From: Wolbachia endosymbiont of Armadillidium arcangelii
GTDB lineage: Bacteria; Pseudomonadota; Alphaproteobacteria; Rickettsiales; Anaplasmataceae
Assembly (NCBI RefSeq): GCF_040207875.1
Contig: NZ_CP157942.1
Coordinates: 1,364,001-1,428,000 of the forward strand
DNA length: 64,000 nucleotides
Reading direction: 5' to 3'
In this document: positions 56,809-64,000 of the stretch, one piece after another
Numbering within the stretch: the stretch's first letter is position 1
Layout: each line of letters begins with the position of its first letter
Notes under the pieces: model-generated
What the model was told of the DNA's origin: nothing
The model's database searches: none
What the model saw: only the letters and a program-made list of their open reading frames with translations
Program-made: the position numbers and the translations under genes

Positions 56809-57966
56809 ATGTTAAGTAGTTTTAAAAATCTTAAAAATAAAGCCAAGGAAATGGTAAGTACAGTTTCTCATGGCGGAAAGGTAGGTAAAATTCATGATAT
56901 AAGTAAAGAAAGTTCTACTTTTTCTGGAGTTTTTGGTTATATAGAGAATGGTGTACTCCATGACTATAGGGAAGCTCTTGACTTGGATAAAGAAATTAAA
57001 AAACAGTGGTTTTCTTCAGTAAGTAATGGAAAAGCTTTTCCTAAGATGTACAAAAGTGGTTACGAGGTTCATGATGCAGAAACCTGGGAAGCTCGTCAAA
57101 AGAACATAAATCTTCTGTATGATATTCATGATGAAGAAACCTTGAGAATGTATCGAGATTACCTACTTGGGGTCTCTGCGGATTCTAATGATGTAAATCA
57201 TAGTTCTAAGATGGTTTCAGGAGATGTTCCTAAGGAAGTAGTAAAGGAACTTTATGGTATGCAATCTAACAAGATAAAGTTTGCAGCACTTGAGGAAAAT
57301 TTAGATGAAAATTTCATTCCTTTTCCTGTTGCAAGATTAGCTATTGCAGGAAAAGATCCGGTGTGTTTAAGAGATTTCTTAGAAGCAAGTAAATGCAAAG
57401 AATATGGTATAGACGCAATTACAATTTGCAAACCTGACGAAAATAAAACAAGAGGAGTACGTTTAACACTTTGTGAAGATGAAGATAGACAAGAAATAAG
57501 GTCATATGAAGTTCTTAATGGCTCATATGATATGACTATAGCTTGGGAAGTTGAAGGGAAAAAGTGTCAGATGGATATCTCAGTTAGTAGCGATGGTTCT
57601 GCAAAAATTCTCAAAAGAAACGGTGTTATTGATGAGCAGATATGTGCGCATCAAGACGTAATGGTAGGAAAACAGCATGAAACAAAGTTCTTGTATGAAG
57701 CATTGGGATTACAACAAACACAAGAGAAGAGTACGGAAAAAGTAAAACCTTCGCTAAACAGGCGTTCTAAACCAAAAGCTGTTGAAGCTTCTTCAAGTAA
57801 AGAAGGTGCAAAAATAGAACAACTCGTAGAAAAGAATCCTGAAGCAAAATCTGCGCTTAAAGAATTTGCTTCAGAAGTGCAAGAAGAGAGTTCTGAGTCA
57901 ATGAAACCTTTGACAAATGTTACAAAAGCAGATGTCAAAGGAGCAGGCTCTTCTATTCAGCGTTGA
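56809..57966 (+). CDS. Unknown 385-residue protein with own promoter and terminator
   Basis: A soluble protein I do not recognise. It begins with an amphipathic basic segment ('MLSSFKNLKNKAKEMVSTVSHGGKVGKIHD'), has a central mixed domain ('FIPFPVARLAIAGKDPVCLRDFLEASKC', 'YDMTIAWEVEGKKCQMDISVSSDGSAKIL') and ends in a Ser/Lys/Glu-rich, probably disordered tail from about 300. No signal peptide or membrane segment. It is a free-standing transcription unit with a clear promoter and terminator, so it is actively maintained. It could be a secreted Wolbachia-specific factor; that is inference from its tail and isolation. Confidence 0.75.
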   Translation: MLSSFKNLKNKAKEMVSTVSHGGKVGKIHDISKESSTFSGVFGYIENGVLHDYREALDLDKEIKKQWFSSVSNGKAFPKMYKSGYEVHDAETWEARQKNINLLYDIHDEETLRMYRDYLLGVSADSNDVNHSSKMVSGDVPKEVVKELYGMQSNKIKFAALEENLDENFIPFPVARLAIAGKDPVCLRDFLEASKCKEYGIDAITICKPDENKTRGVRLTLCEDEDRQEIRSYEVLNGSYDMTIAWEVEGKKCQMDISVSSDGSAKILKRNGVIDEQICAHQDVMVGKQHETKFLYEALGLQQTQEKSTEKVKPSLNRRSKPKAVEASSSKEGAKIEQLVEKNPEAKSALKEFASEVQEESSESMKPLTNVTKADVKGAGSSIQR

Positions 57967-57978
57967 TTTTCTATATGG

Positions 57979-58011
57979 GAGCTTTTACAAATTTTTGTGA
58001 AAGCTCTTTTT
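57979..58011 (+). terminator. Rho-independent terminator
   Basis: Stem GAGCTTTTAC / GTGAAAGCTC (57979-57988 with 57997-58006) with one mismatch or wobble, 8-base loop, then five T (58007-58011), 13 bases after the stop at 57966. Confidence 0.85.
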
Positions 58012-58169
58012 CATAAGAGATTTAGAATTGACCTAGAGGGTCAACACTGATATAATCATCCTAGTTTCATTGCTTGAAATGGAGCCTTTTTATCTATCAG
58101 AAAAGGCTTCGTCTTATTGAAAAATTCAGAAAAATGTTGTATAATTACTGATAAACTTCGGTAAAACTT

Positions 58170-58388
58170 ATGGCAGATTCAGGAATTAACATAACTTTCA
58201 ACAGTGAAATTTCAGAGTGTCTTGCTGGGCTGGCTAAAATAAGAAATAAGCCTGTTAAAAAGTTGGTAGAGGAGCTGATGCAAGAAGCAATTGAAAATGA
58301 GGAAGATAAAATACTAATTGAACGTGCTGCTGAACTTAATGTTCCAGGTGCAGAGACAGTTGATCTAAAAGACGTCAAGTGGGACTAA
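58170..58388 (+). CDS. RelB-like antitoxin
   Basis: A 72-residue protein of the small antitoxin type that pairs with RelE-like toxins: an N-terminal DNA-binding ribbon-helix-helix-like part ('ITFNSEISECLAGLAKIRNKPVKKLVEELMQEAIE') and a C-terminal acidic toxin-binding segment ('AAELNVPGAETVDLKDVKWD'). The toxin frame overlaps its 3' end by ten bases (GTG at 58379), so translation is coupled, as is typical of these pairs. Confidence 0.75.
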   Translation: MADSGINITFNSEISECLAGLAKIRNKPVKKLVEELMQEAIENEEDKILIERAAELNVPGAETVDLKDVKWD

Positions 58389-58654
58389 AGCGCTATAAGA
58401 TTAAGTTTCTAAAAAATGTTACTAGACGGGATTTACCAGTTCTTCCAAAGACAATAAAGTTAAGAGTTGAAGAAATAATAAAAGAGCGCCTTACAGTTAA
58501 CCCAACTGATCTTGGTGAATCGTTGCGTTACAAACTCAAAGGGCACAGAAGACTAAGGACTGGAGATTATCGTATTATCTATCATGTCAATGCTGCATAA
58601 TATGAAGTAACCATTGTTTCAATAAAACATAGAAAAGACATTTACGAATCCTAG
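58379..58654 (+). pseudogene. RelE-family toxin with premature stop
   Basis: From GTG 58379 the frame reads 'LKRYKIKFLKNVTRRDLPVLPKTIKLRVEEIIKERL' and 'LRYKLKGHRRLRTGDYRIIYHV', a RelE/ParE-type ribonuclease fold. A TAA at 58598-58600 interrupts it; the same frame continues 'YEVTIVSIKHRKDIYES' to a stop at 58652-58654, restoring the normal C-terminus of about 91 residues. The missing strand includes 'IKHRKDIY', with the basic and Tyr residues that RelE toxins need. So the toxin is probably inactive unless the stop is read through. Confidence 0.8.
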
Positions 58655-59232
58655 ATTAATATTCTTCCAGTATTAACTTACTGTGACTTTGCCGGTTGAT
58701 CCACTCCTATTCTTTGCAAGTATCTGTTCAGATGCATGGCTAATGTGCAAATATTGAAACTAGTGCTTCTTTTCTTGTCATGAAAGTAGCTGACACTGGG
58801 ATCCAACTAAGTTGGTAAACACTTTACAACGTTTTTTGTGCAAAAGGACTGGATGCCAGTGTCACGCATTGGCATGACACCTATTTGTTCCTATAGTTGT
58901 CTTTTCTCGTCTACCTTATTTTGCCACTCTGCTGAACAGATACCTTTGCAACGTTTATCTCTAATTCGTTATTAGCGTCGGTTTTATAGTAACTATCTCT
59001 GTAGAGTAGTTTGTTCCTGACTCTCGCATATTGTGGTCTTTTGTCTATCTTCTACTTTACGGTTTATTTGTGATAATGCTACGATAGACGAATTTTCTCT
59101 AATAAAAGACAGTTGTAAAATGTGCTAATAATAAACAAATTGGTCAACCAAATTATAATGCGGTTACAAAAGTTCAGCAATTAACCCAGTCTAAGTAGGA
59201 CAAAAACACTGTGTTATACTAGAAATAATGTG
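58655..59232. other. Intergenic region with palindromic repeat
   Basis: About 580 bases with no gene. A palindromic unit at 58791-58881 is listed separately. Nothing else identified up to the tRNA. Confidence 0.5.
58791..58881. repeat. Palindromic repeat unit, diverged copy
   Basis: Bounded by CTGACACTGGGATCCAACTA and GGATGCCAGTGTCACGCATTGGCATGACACC. The spacer differs from that at 51655 and 60236, so it is a more diverged member of the family. Confidence 0.6.
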
Positions 59233-59319
59233 CGGAAAAGGGGGGATTCGAACCCCCGACATATTTTCATATGTGCACGCTTTCCAAGCGTGTGCTTTAG
59301 ACCACTCAGCCACCTTTCC
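59233..59319 (-). tRNA. tRNA-Ser (GGA)
   Basis: 87-base class II tRNA on the minus strand: acceptor GGAAAGG (59313-59319) with CTTTTCC (59234-59240), D arm, anticodon loop 'CTTGGAAAG' (anticodon GGA), long variable arm 'CACATATGAAAATATGT' and T arm with 'GGTTCGAATCC'. CCA is not encoded (the tRNA ends G then CA). Confidence 0.96.
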
Positions 59320-59350
59320 ATACTTATTCATAATATTGAAAATTGTGCTG

Positions 59351-60148
59351 CTAAACAACTGGTATGTATGGTTCGCCACGGAAATTCACAGTATTGTTAA
59401 ACTTGTTTTTGCACGTTAAAAATGCTTTATCACAACCTGCAAGTATCGAATATTTATCCCCAGTAGAAATTTTATATGGAGGTAAAGCAAATAATGTAAC
59501 TACTTTATTTTTGTATTCCTTAACTACAACTTCAAATGTTGCTGGACTAAAGAATTTCACTACTCCGTGCTTATAATATCCATCGCTTTCGACCAAATTA
59601 GTGTCTTCAAATCTTCTTTCGTCTATCACTTTAGTAATCGTGCTTGTTCTACTAAACTTTTTAGCATCAGTTTTACATTTATCGTCGCAAAATTGTGCTC
59701 TGCATACAGGAGAATACAATTCTGCTATGCTTCTCTCAAGCTTTGTTGCAAGTCCTCTAATTTCAGCGATAAATCTACCACTATTTAATGTTATTTTACC
59801 AAAAGTTCCAAAGTGCAGACTCATCATTCCTTGACTTAAATCTTTATAATTCACAAGAAATATTTCGATATTTGCAAAGTCATACTTCCCTGATAAAACC
59901 TCTTCTTCTTTAATATCAGCATTATTTAATATTCCTTCAATTTCTAGATTGTCAGTTCTCAAATCGCTGTTTAATAGTATACTACTAGCTGTAAACCCAC
60001 TTGAAGATTTATAAAGTATATTATTGACATTTAAATCCTCGTCATAATCAGTAAATCCCATTACTTCCCCACTTACAAGCGTTAATTTCCAGCAAGTAGC
60101 GATGGTAAGTAATTCTCCAGCTAAATGGTTTTTTAATTTGGTTTGCAT
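59351..60148 (-). CDS. Phage / gene transfer agent BR0599-type protein (DUF2163)
   Basis: A 265-residue protein with the two parts of the phage conserved family that includes the Rhodobacter gene transfer agent tail component: an N-terminal DUF2163-like domain ('LTIATCWKLTLVSGEVMGFTDYDEDL', 'DLRTDNLEIEGIL', 'GTFGKITLNSGRFIAEIRGLATKLERSI') and the C-terminal BR0599-type part ('YSPVCRAQFCDDKCKTDAKKF', 'ILAGCDKAFLTCKNKFNNTVNFRGEPYIP') with conserved Cys. No other tail genes are near. Start: GGGAGGCAACT before ATG 60148. It is intact but alone, so probably a remnant of the ancestral GTA that persists in Rickettsiales. Confidence 0.8.
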   Translation of the reverse strand: MQTKLKNHLAGELLTIATCWKLTLVSGEVMGFTDYDEDLNVNNILYKSSSGFTASSILLNSDLRTDNLEIEGILNNADIKEEEVLSGKYDFANIEIFLVNYKDLSQGMMSLHFGTFGKITLNSGRFIAEIRGLATKLERSIAELYSPVCRAQFCDDKCKTDAKKFSRTSTITKVIDERRFEDTNLVESDGYYKHGVVKFFSPATFEVVVKEYKNKVVTLFALPPYKISTGDKYSILAGCDKAFLTCKNKFNNTVNFRGEPYIPVV

Positions 60149-60235
60149 AGTTGCCTCCCGCTTAATTGATTAAATTTGAAAAGTTCGATAGGTAAGGGAT
60201 TATGACGATTTACCCATTATCTGAGTAGTTATAGG

Positions 60236-60396
60236 GTGTCATGCCAGTGCCCAGACACTGGCATCTAGTTAAATTTACGGGTATAAAAGTAATCAACGTT
60301 TCTGATGATCAGTGTCACGCACTGGGATGACACCACCTGTTATGCGAATTAAAACAAACGCTTATACAATCGTGTGTCAAGCACTGGGATGACATC
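60236..60396. repeat. Palindromic repeat unit with conserved spacer, copy 2, plus a half copy
   Basis: 60236-60333 is the reverse complement of 51655-51756 in both ends and spacer (GTTAAATTTACGGGTATAAA and CGTTTCTGATGATCAGTG), with scattered differences. A solo half (GTGTCAAGCACTGGGATGAC) follows at 60375-60396. Confidence 0.7.
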
Positions 60397-60489
60397 ACTA
60401 ATCATGTAAATTAAAACAAGTACCCGTAAGATTGTCATGTACCGACTGATGTTTACTTAATCAGCAAATAAAACACTAACAGACAAGAC

Positions 60490-60516
60490 ACACACCACAC
60501 TCAAGTTGTGGTGTGT
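60490..60516 (-). terminator. Possible terminator hairpin downstream of the porin
   Basis: ACACACCACA (60490-60499) pairs perfectly with TGTGGTGTGT (60507-60516) around a 7-base loop, 15 bases after the minus-strand stop at 60531. There is no T-run on the minus strand, so it may be a terminator acting with other factors, or an RNA-stabilising hairpin. Confidence 0.4.
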
Positions 60517-60530
60517 ATTACTAGAACCAA

Positions 60531-62516
60531 CTAGAAAGAAAACTTCACACCAGTGAGTAGAAGAATTCCTTGGTTAGAAGGTACCTTTTGATCTTGCAGT
60601 GCACCTTTTTCATTAGTCGTAAAATAATGTAAGGCTGCATAAGGAACAAATTTGCTCTTACTGCATGAAGAAGATAGATCATATTGAACACCAAGTGCAA
60701 CATTATGAAGCATATCTTTATCGCTCATTCTGCTACCAAAGTATGTCAAGCTTGTGTAGATATTATCATATTGATAACCAGCACCTGCAGTCCAATACAT
60801 GGTGTCCTTGTCATTAAATTGCTCTAAGCCACCTTTTCTAACATCATCATTAATATCTTTATATTCTTTTGAAACAGGGTCGAGTTTCTTGATATTCTTA
60901 GGTTGACCAGATTTGCCTAAATATGCAAAAGAGGCAGCAAATTTTACACTTTGATCTTCATCAATCTTATAATCAGCGCTTGCACCTAAATTCATACCTC
61001 CTAGGTTATTGTATTCTATGAACTCATTATAAAGGTGCTTATCTTTACTTGGCTCTTTTGCAAAACCAAACTCACCAACTACGGAAGTTTTAACTTTTAT
61101 ATTATGTTTACTAAAATCATATTCATATGACGCGCCAGCGCTTACTATGTGCTCATAGCCTGGACCAACATGTTTTACATTACCATAATCCTCTACAATA
61201 GATAAACTATTATCGTAACGAGGTGAGTAGCTAATACCAAATCTCGCACCCATATAATTTGGCGAGTAGTAAGCAGCTCTAAACGGCAATGTAGTCATAA
61301 CATCTTTGTTGTATTTCCCTGCCATACGGAAGGAGAGTTTCTCACTCTCGCTCGAGAAGCTTTCAGTGTAAAGACGTGGTGTTACGTAAAATGGAAAGTT
61401 TGCAGCATTTCCTTCTAAGTTCACTTTCCTGAACCAGTCACTATCTGCAGCTCCGTCAACAGTTGCAATCCTTGTTGCATCAAGCCTCATTAGAGACTCA
61501 GGACCAAACTGATAGCCAAGTTTCAGATCACCATATTTTGAATTTAAGAATACATGTGCACTTCTACCTCTTGCAGCATTCACACCTTGTGAAGCTCCTT
61601 TACCTTCAGTCACTGGAACATGAAATTGCACATCAGCACCATAAAGAAGTCCTAAATCTTCATTTTTGTTTTCAGCTCTTAAGTGCAATATTGCATCTGA
61701 AATCATGCCCATGTTTTCGCTGTAATCACCAATATTTCCTATCCCTTCAGGAAATACTAGATTTGCTCCTCTTATACTATCTTCAGCAACATCAAAATAA
61801 CTTGTAAATTTCCCTGGCATAATATTATAATGCTCATAGTCACTTAACCCATAGTTACCATAACCTTGAGAATCAACAACACCACCAAAAGTTATCCTTA
61901 AGCCATCCTTTCCTTGGTTGGTATCGATAATATCAACGCCACCAACTGAAACAACAGGACTTGCCTTACCTTTTTCCTCTGTATTGCTGTTAACAACTTT
62001 TACATCCTTTTTTATATCTTCAGCTTCAATTTTAGCATTCTTGGTTTTAGAACCCTTAGTTTTTGACTTTTCTACATTAGAATTTTTAACTTTCAGGGCT
62101 TTCGCCTTTGAATCCTCTATAAGTTTTGCTTTTTTCTCATTTGCCAGTCTGATTTCTTCTTTTTTCTTTTGTTCGGCTGCTAACTTTAACTCTTCTTTTT
62201 TCTTCTTTTGTTCAGCTGCTAATTTTAACTCCTCTTTTTTCTTCTGCTCAGCTGCTAATCTTAGCTCTTCTTTTTTCTTAAGCTCTTCAGCTTTTTTTCT
62301 TGGATCAGCATTACATACCCTGTCCATTTTCTCTTTTAGTTTTTTATTTGACGTCTTCATCACTTCCATCTTTCCAGAAGTTTTGATTGACTCGTTACTC
62401 TCTTGCTTTTTTACTTCCTTCATACTCTCGTCAGAAAAGTCAGCAGCAAAGCCACTGAAAGAACATAAAGTCAATAGAGAAGCCAGAGCAGTTCTAGTAT
62501 AAATAGATTTTTTCAT
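60531..62516 (-). CDS. Outer-membrane porin-like protein with Lys/Glu coiled-coil insert
   Basis: A 661-residue protein with a signal peptide (about 1-24, 'TALASLLTLCSFSGFA'). An unusual charged region at about 70-190 with repeats of 'KKKEELKLAAEQ' (four units; DNA 62160-62300) is predicted to be a long coiled coil. A beta-barrel follows from about 200 to 661 of the Gram-negative porin type ('RITFGGVVDSQGYGNYG', 'HVFLNSKYGDLKLGYQFGPESLMRLDA', ending in Phe 'LLTGVKFSF'). It is therefore probably an outer-membrane pore whose N-terminal part reaches into the periplasm. Start: GGGGGCACTTC before ATG 62516. Confidence 0.82.
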   Translation of the reverse strand: MKKSIYTRTALASLLTLCSFSGFAADFSDESMKEVKKQESNESIKTSGKMEVMKTSNKKLKEKMDRVCNADPRKKAEELKKKEELRLAAEQKKKEELKLAAEQKKKKEELKLAAEQKKKEEIRLANEKKAKLIEDSKAKALKVKNSNVEKSKTKGSKTKNAKIEAEDIKKDVKVVNSNTEEKGKASPVVSVGGVDIIDTNQGKDGLRITFGGVVDSQGYGNYGLSDYEHYNIMPGKFTSYFDVAEDSIRGANLVFPEGIGNIGDYSENMGMISDAILHLRAENKNEDLGLLYGADVQFHVPVTEGKGASQGVNAARGRSAHVFLNSKYGDLKLGYQFGPESLMRLDATRIATVDGAADSDWFRKVNLEGNAANFPFYVTPRLYTESFSSESEKLSFRMAGKYNKDVMTTLPFRAAYYSPNYMGARFGISYSPRYDNSLSIVEDYGNVKHVGPGYEHIVSAGASYEYDFSKHNIKVKTSVVGEFGFAKEPSKDKHLYNEFIEYNNLGGMNLGASADYKIDEDQSVKFAASFAYLGKSGQPKNIKKLDPVSKEYKDINDDVRKGGLEQFNDKDTMYWTAGAGYQYDNIYTSLTYFGSRMSDKDMLHNVALGVQYDLSSSCSKSKFVPYAALHYFTTNEKGALQDQKVPSNQGILLLTGVKFSF

Positions 62517-62779
62517 GAAGTGCCCCCAAAAAATTTTAAAATCATAACATAAATAGCATAAGGATGTTGAAAATCCAACTTAAAGCAATCTTATAGCGAA
62601 AATAAAAGTAAAATGCAATACTTTAAAAGCAACTTTCTTAATACGCTCAACGTGTATATTAACCAAAATTTAGCACAAAGGTCGCTTGTTGGTACATTGT
62701 AACTCTATATTTATTCTATGGAAGTAAAATTTACTCAAAGTGAAAGCACAAAAAAAGATTAATATATTAATATAAGTTA

Positions 62780-62808
62780 TTGACAATAATATTAATTTGT
62801 ATTATAGT
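62780..62808 (+). promoter_or_regulatory. Sigma-70-like promoter of the lipase gene
   Basis: TTGACA (62780-62785) and TATAGT (62803-62808) with exactly 17 bases between, 18 bases upstream of the ATG at 62827; AAGG at 62818-62821 is a plausible ribosome binding site. Confidence 0.6.
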
Positions 62809-62826
62809 TAATAGATTAAGGTACTT

Positions 62827-64000
62827 ATGGATTTTAGTTTTTTACGCAATTGGTTTAGCGCTACAGGTAGTGGCATAGATTTACAATTAGATAAACCTGA
62901 ACAGTCAAGCTCCATTTCATTAGATGACAGCAAATGTGAGATGAAAGGATATGATGATGAGTTTGAGATCATTGAAGATTATGAATTTATAAATCGTGCT
63001 GACCCAAATGAGCCATGTTCTTTACCTTCTAATTATCAAATAGATGAAAGTATTGTAAAAATTGCAGGATTTGAAAGAGAGAAATTATTGGAAATGAGTA
63101 ATTTCTGCAAGATAAGCTATGGCGATGATGATGAAAAATTAGGTAAAAAAAATGTAACAATCTAGCTCAAAGAGTATACAAAACTAAATTTGAAACTACA
63201 GAAGATTTTGAGATTATTCCATCTACTGAAAAAATGTATAAAACTAGAGCTGAACTTATTAGCGAAGGTTATGAATTTATTCCATTTGGTAATAGCTTTG
63301 AAAAAGATGCTGGTCATGTTTTCATAAAAGGTAAAGAAATTACAATAGCTTACCACGGTACTCGTCTGAGCCATGGTGTAAACGATGGAATCACTGATGT
63401 AAATGTACTTTTTACTACTTCGGAATTTTTACCTGAAGGTGGAAGAATGCATAGAGGATTTTATAATTCATTTACGGATTCATGGCCTAATCTTTATGGC
63501 ATTTTGAAATCTCGTGCTGAAAAACAAGGATCAAAAATCAAAGATTTTAAATTTAATCTCACAGGTCACAGTATGGGAGGAGCTATTGCCAAGATAGCTG
63601 CTTTATGCCTCAACAAAACAGAAGGAGCTGAAGATATCCATGTTGCAACTTTTGGTGATCCACGAGTTTTTGACCTTACTGCTAGTGAATTTTATAATGA
63701 TGTTCTGCAAGAAAAAACCATTAGAGTAACTCAACATAGACAAGATCCAGTGCCGGCGGTATCACCTGGTGTCTTTGGTTATGCTCATGTAGGTGCACAA
63801 TTAAGAATATCAGTACCTGAAGGATATTCTGTTCATAAAATGGATGGTTATCATGAAGCCATTAAAATAATGGATGAAAATGACTTCCAATCAAACAATA
63901 ACGTTTCTCTCTTTTACTACCCTTCGAGAATATTAAGCCGAATTATAGCTCTTTTCACAATAATCCGAACAGATCATAATAACACACTGCTGGCCTCCTG
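62827..64000 (+). pseudogene. Class 3 lipase, frameshifted, incomplete at window edge
   Basis: The first frame (62827-63165) codes a 112-residue N-terminus with two related 'FEIIEDYEFI'-like segments. At a run of eight A (63145-63152) the frame breaks, and the next frame continues from 'NNLAQRVYKTKFETTEDFEII' through a lipase_3 domain: 'EITIAYHGTRLSHG', the nucleophile elbow 'LTGHSMGGAIAKI' (63558-63596), 'VATFGDPRVFD' (Asp) and 'AHVGAQLRIS' (His). The frame is still open at 64000. The lesion in a homopolymer could be a true mutation, or corrected by transcriptional slippage. Class 3 lipases are known in Wolbachia as host-interaction candidates. Confidence 0.8.
63944..63971. mobile_element. 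IS630-type end at window edge
   Basis: TATAGCTCTTTTCACAATAATCCGA resembles the reverse complement of the IS630 right end (ATTATTATGAAAAGAGCTATA) with one or two differences and follows a TA. It may be the start of another IS630 copy inserted into the lipase gene, or a solo end; the rest lies outside the window. Confidence 0.4.

Larger units (their letters stand above)
60149..60530. other. Intergenic region with palindromic repeats
   Basis: Two palindromic copies lie here (60236-60333 and 60375-60396), listed together in the repeat entry at 60236. A GC-rich hairpin at 60490-60516 follows. No gene. Confidence 0.55.

Noticed and set aside
51655..60396. Palindromic repeats as CRISPR or phage attachment sites
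   Set aside because: Copies are scattered at kilobase distances, in both orientations and partly degenerate; they fit the known Wolbachia-type palindromic repeat better.
61918..62502. Plus-strand frame of 194 codons opposite the porin N-terminus
   Set aside because: Low-complexity Phe/Ser antisense of the Lys/Glu coiled-coil repeat; no start signal and no coding character.

Overview
The window looks like an AT-rich Wolbachia chromosome (alphaproteobacterial, Rickettsiales endosymbiont). The reasons are a housekeeping set with Rickettsiales-like proteins and order (rpsB-tsf-pyrH-frr, glmS, murD, asd, purK, COQ9 family), a broken WO-like prophage packaging module with an ankyrin gene inside it, an extreme load of decayed insertion sequences (IS5, IS630, IS110, IS4, IS481, IS256, IS66), a group II intron fragment, and dispersed 'cagtgctTGACActgg'-type palindromes of the kind known from Wolbachia. 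The species assignment comes from reading alone, without any database search.

Layout. 1-3.0 kb: IS remnants (IS630, IS110 with a structured leader, IS4). 3.2-6.3 kb: the minus-strand translation/nucleotide operon rpsB-tsf-pyrH-frr. 6.4-8.9 kb: tRNA-Asp, yajC, glmS. 9.0-13.5 kb: a nest of IS elements that splits one unknown gene; removing the nest restores its frame. 13.6-16.2 kb: AEC transporter, GNAT acetyltransferase and a Bcr/CflA-type MFS gene cut by an orphan IS110 left end. 16.5-22.0 kb: relic prophage (RhuM-like, RuvC-like resolvase, ParB-methylase, small terminase, ankyrin protein, large terminase, a possible gpW start), nearly every gene carrying a stop, frameshift or truncation. 22.1-26.7 kb: two large intact minus-strand genes, a 490-residue orphan and a 900-residue leucine-rich-repeat protein with a Ser/Gly/Tyr-rich repeated tail. 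These are the best candidates for new host-interaction factors. 27.0-40.1 kb: a 13-kb IS graveyard with three intact transposases (IS4, IS110, IS66). 40.4-42.4 kb: murD, carrying an in-frame palindromic repeat, and a COQ9-family gene. 42.5-46.3 kb: more nested ISs and a group II intron 5' half. 46.3-57.97 kb: mostly ordinary genes (tandem APC permeases, asd, purK, apaG, FbpB-type permease, trhO and several orphans). 58.1-64 kb: a RelB/RelE-like pair with a truncated toxin, tRNA-Ser, a gene-transfer-agent-like relic, a large porin with a Lys/Glu coiled-coil insert and a frameshifted class 3 lipase running off the window.

How it fits together. The conserved blocks (operon 3.2-8.9 kb; 40.4-42.4 kb; 46.3-57.97 kb) are intact and compact, while the stretches between them are where prophage and IS elements have landed and decayed. 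The most informative mobile features are: two near-identical 266-bp IS110 leaders with a minus-strand TATAAT box and hairpins (candidate bridge RNAs), one of them detached from any transposase; a dead IS630 next to an IS5-type element found as the same pair at two different TA(A) sites, with the empty site preserved elsewhere in the window; and IS4 copies that share a nonsense codon absent from the one intact copy.
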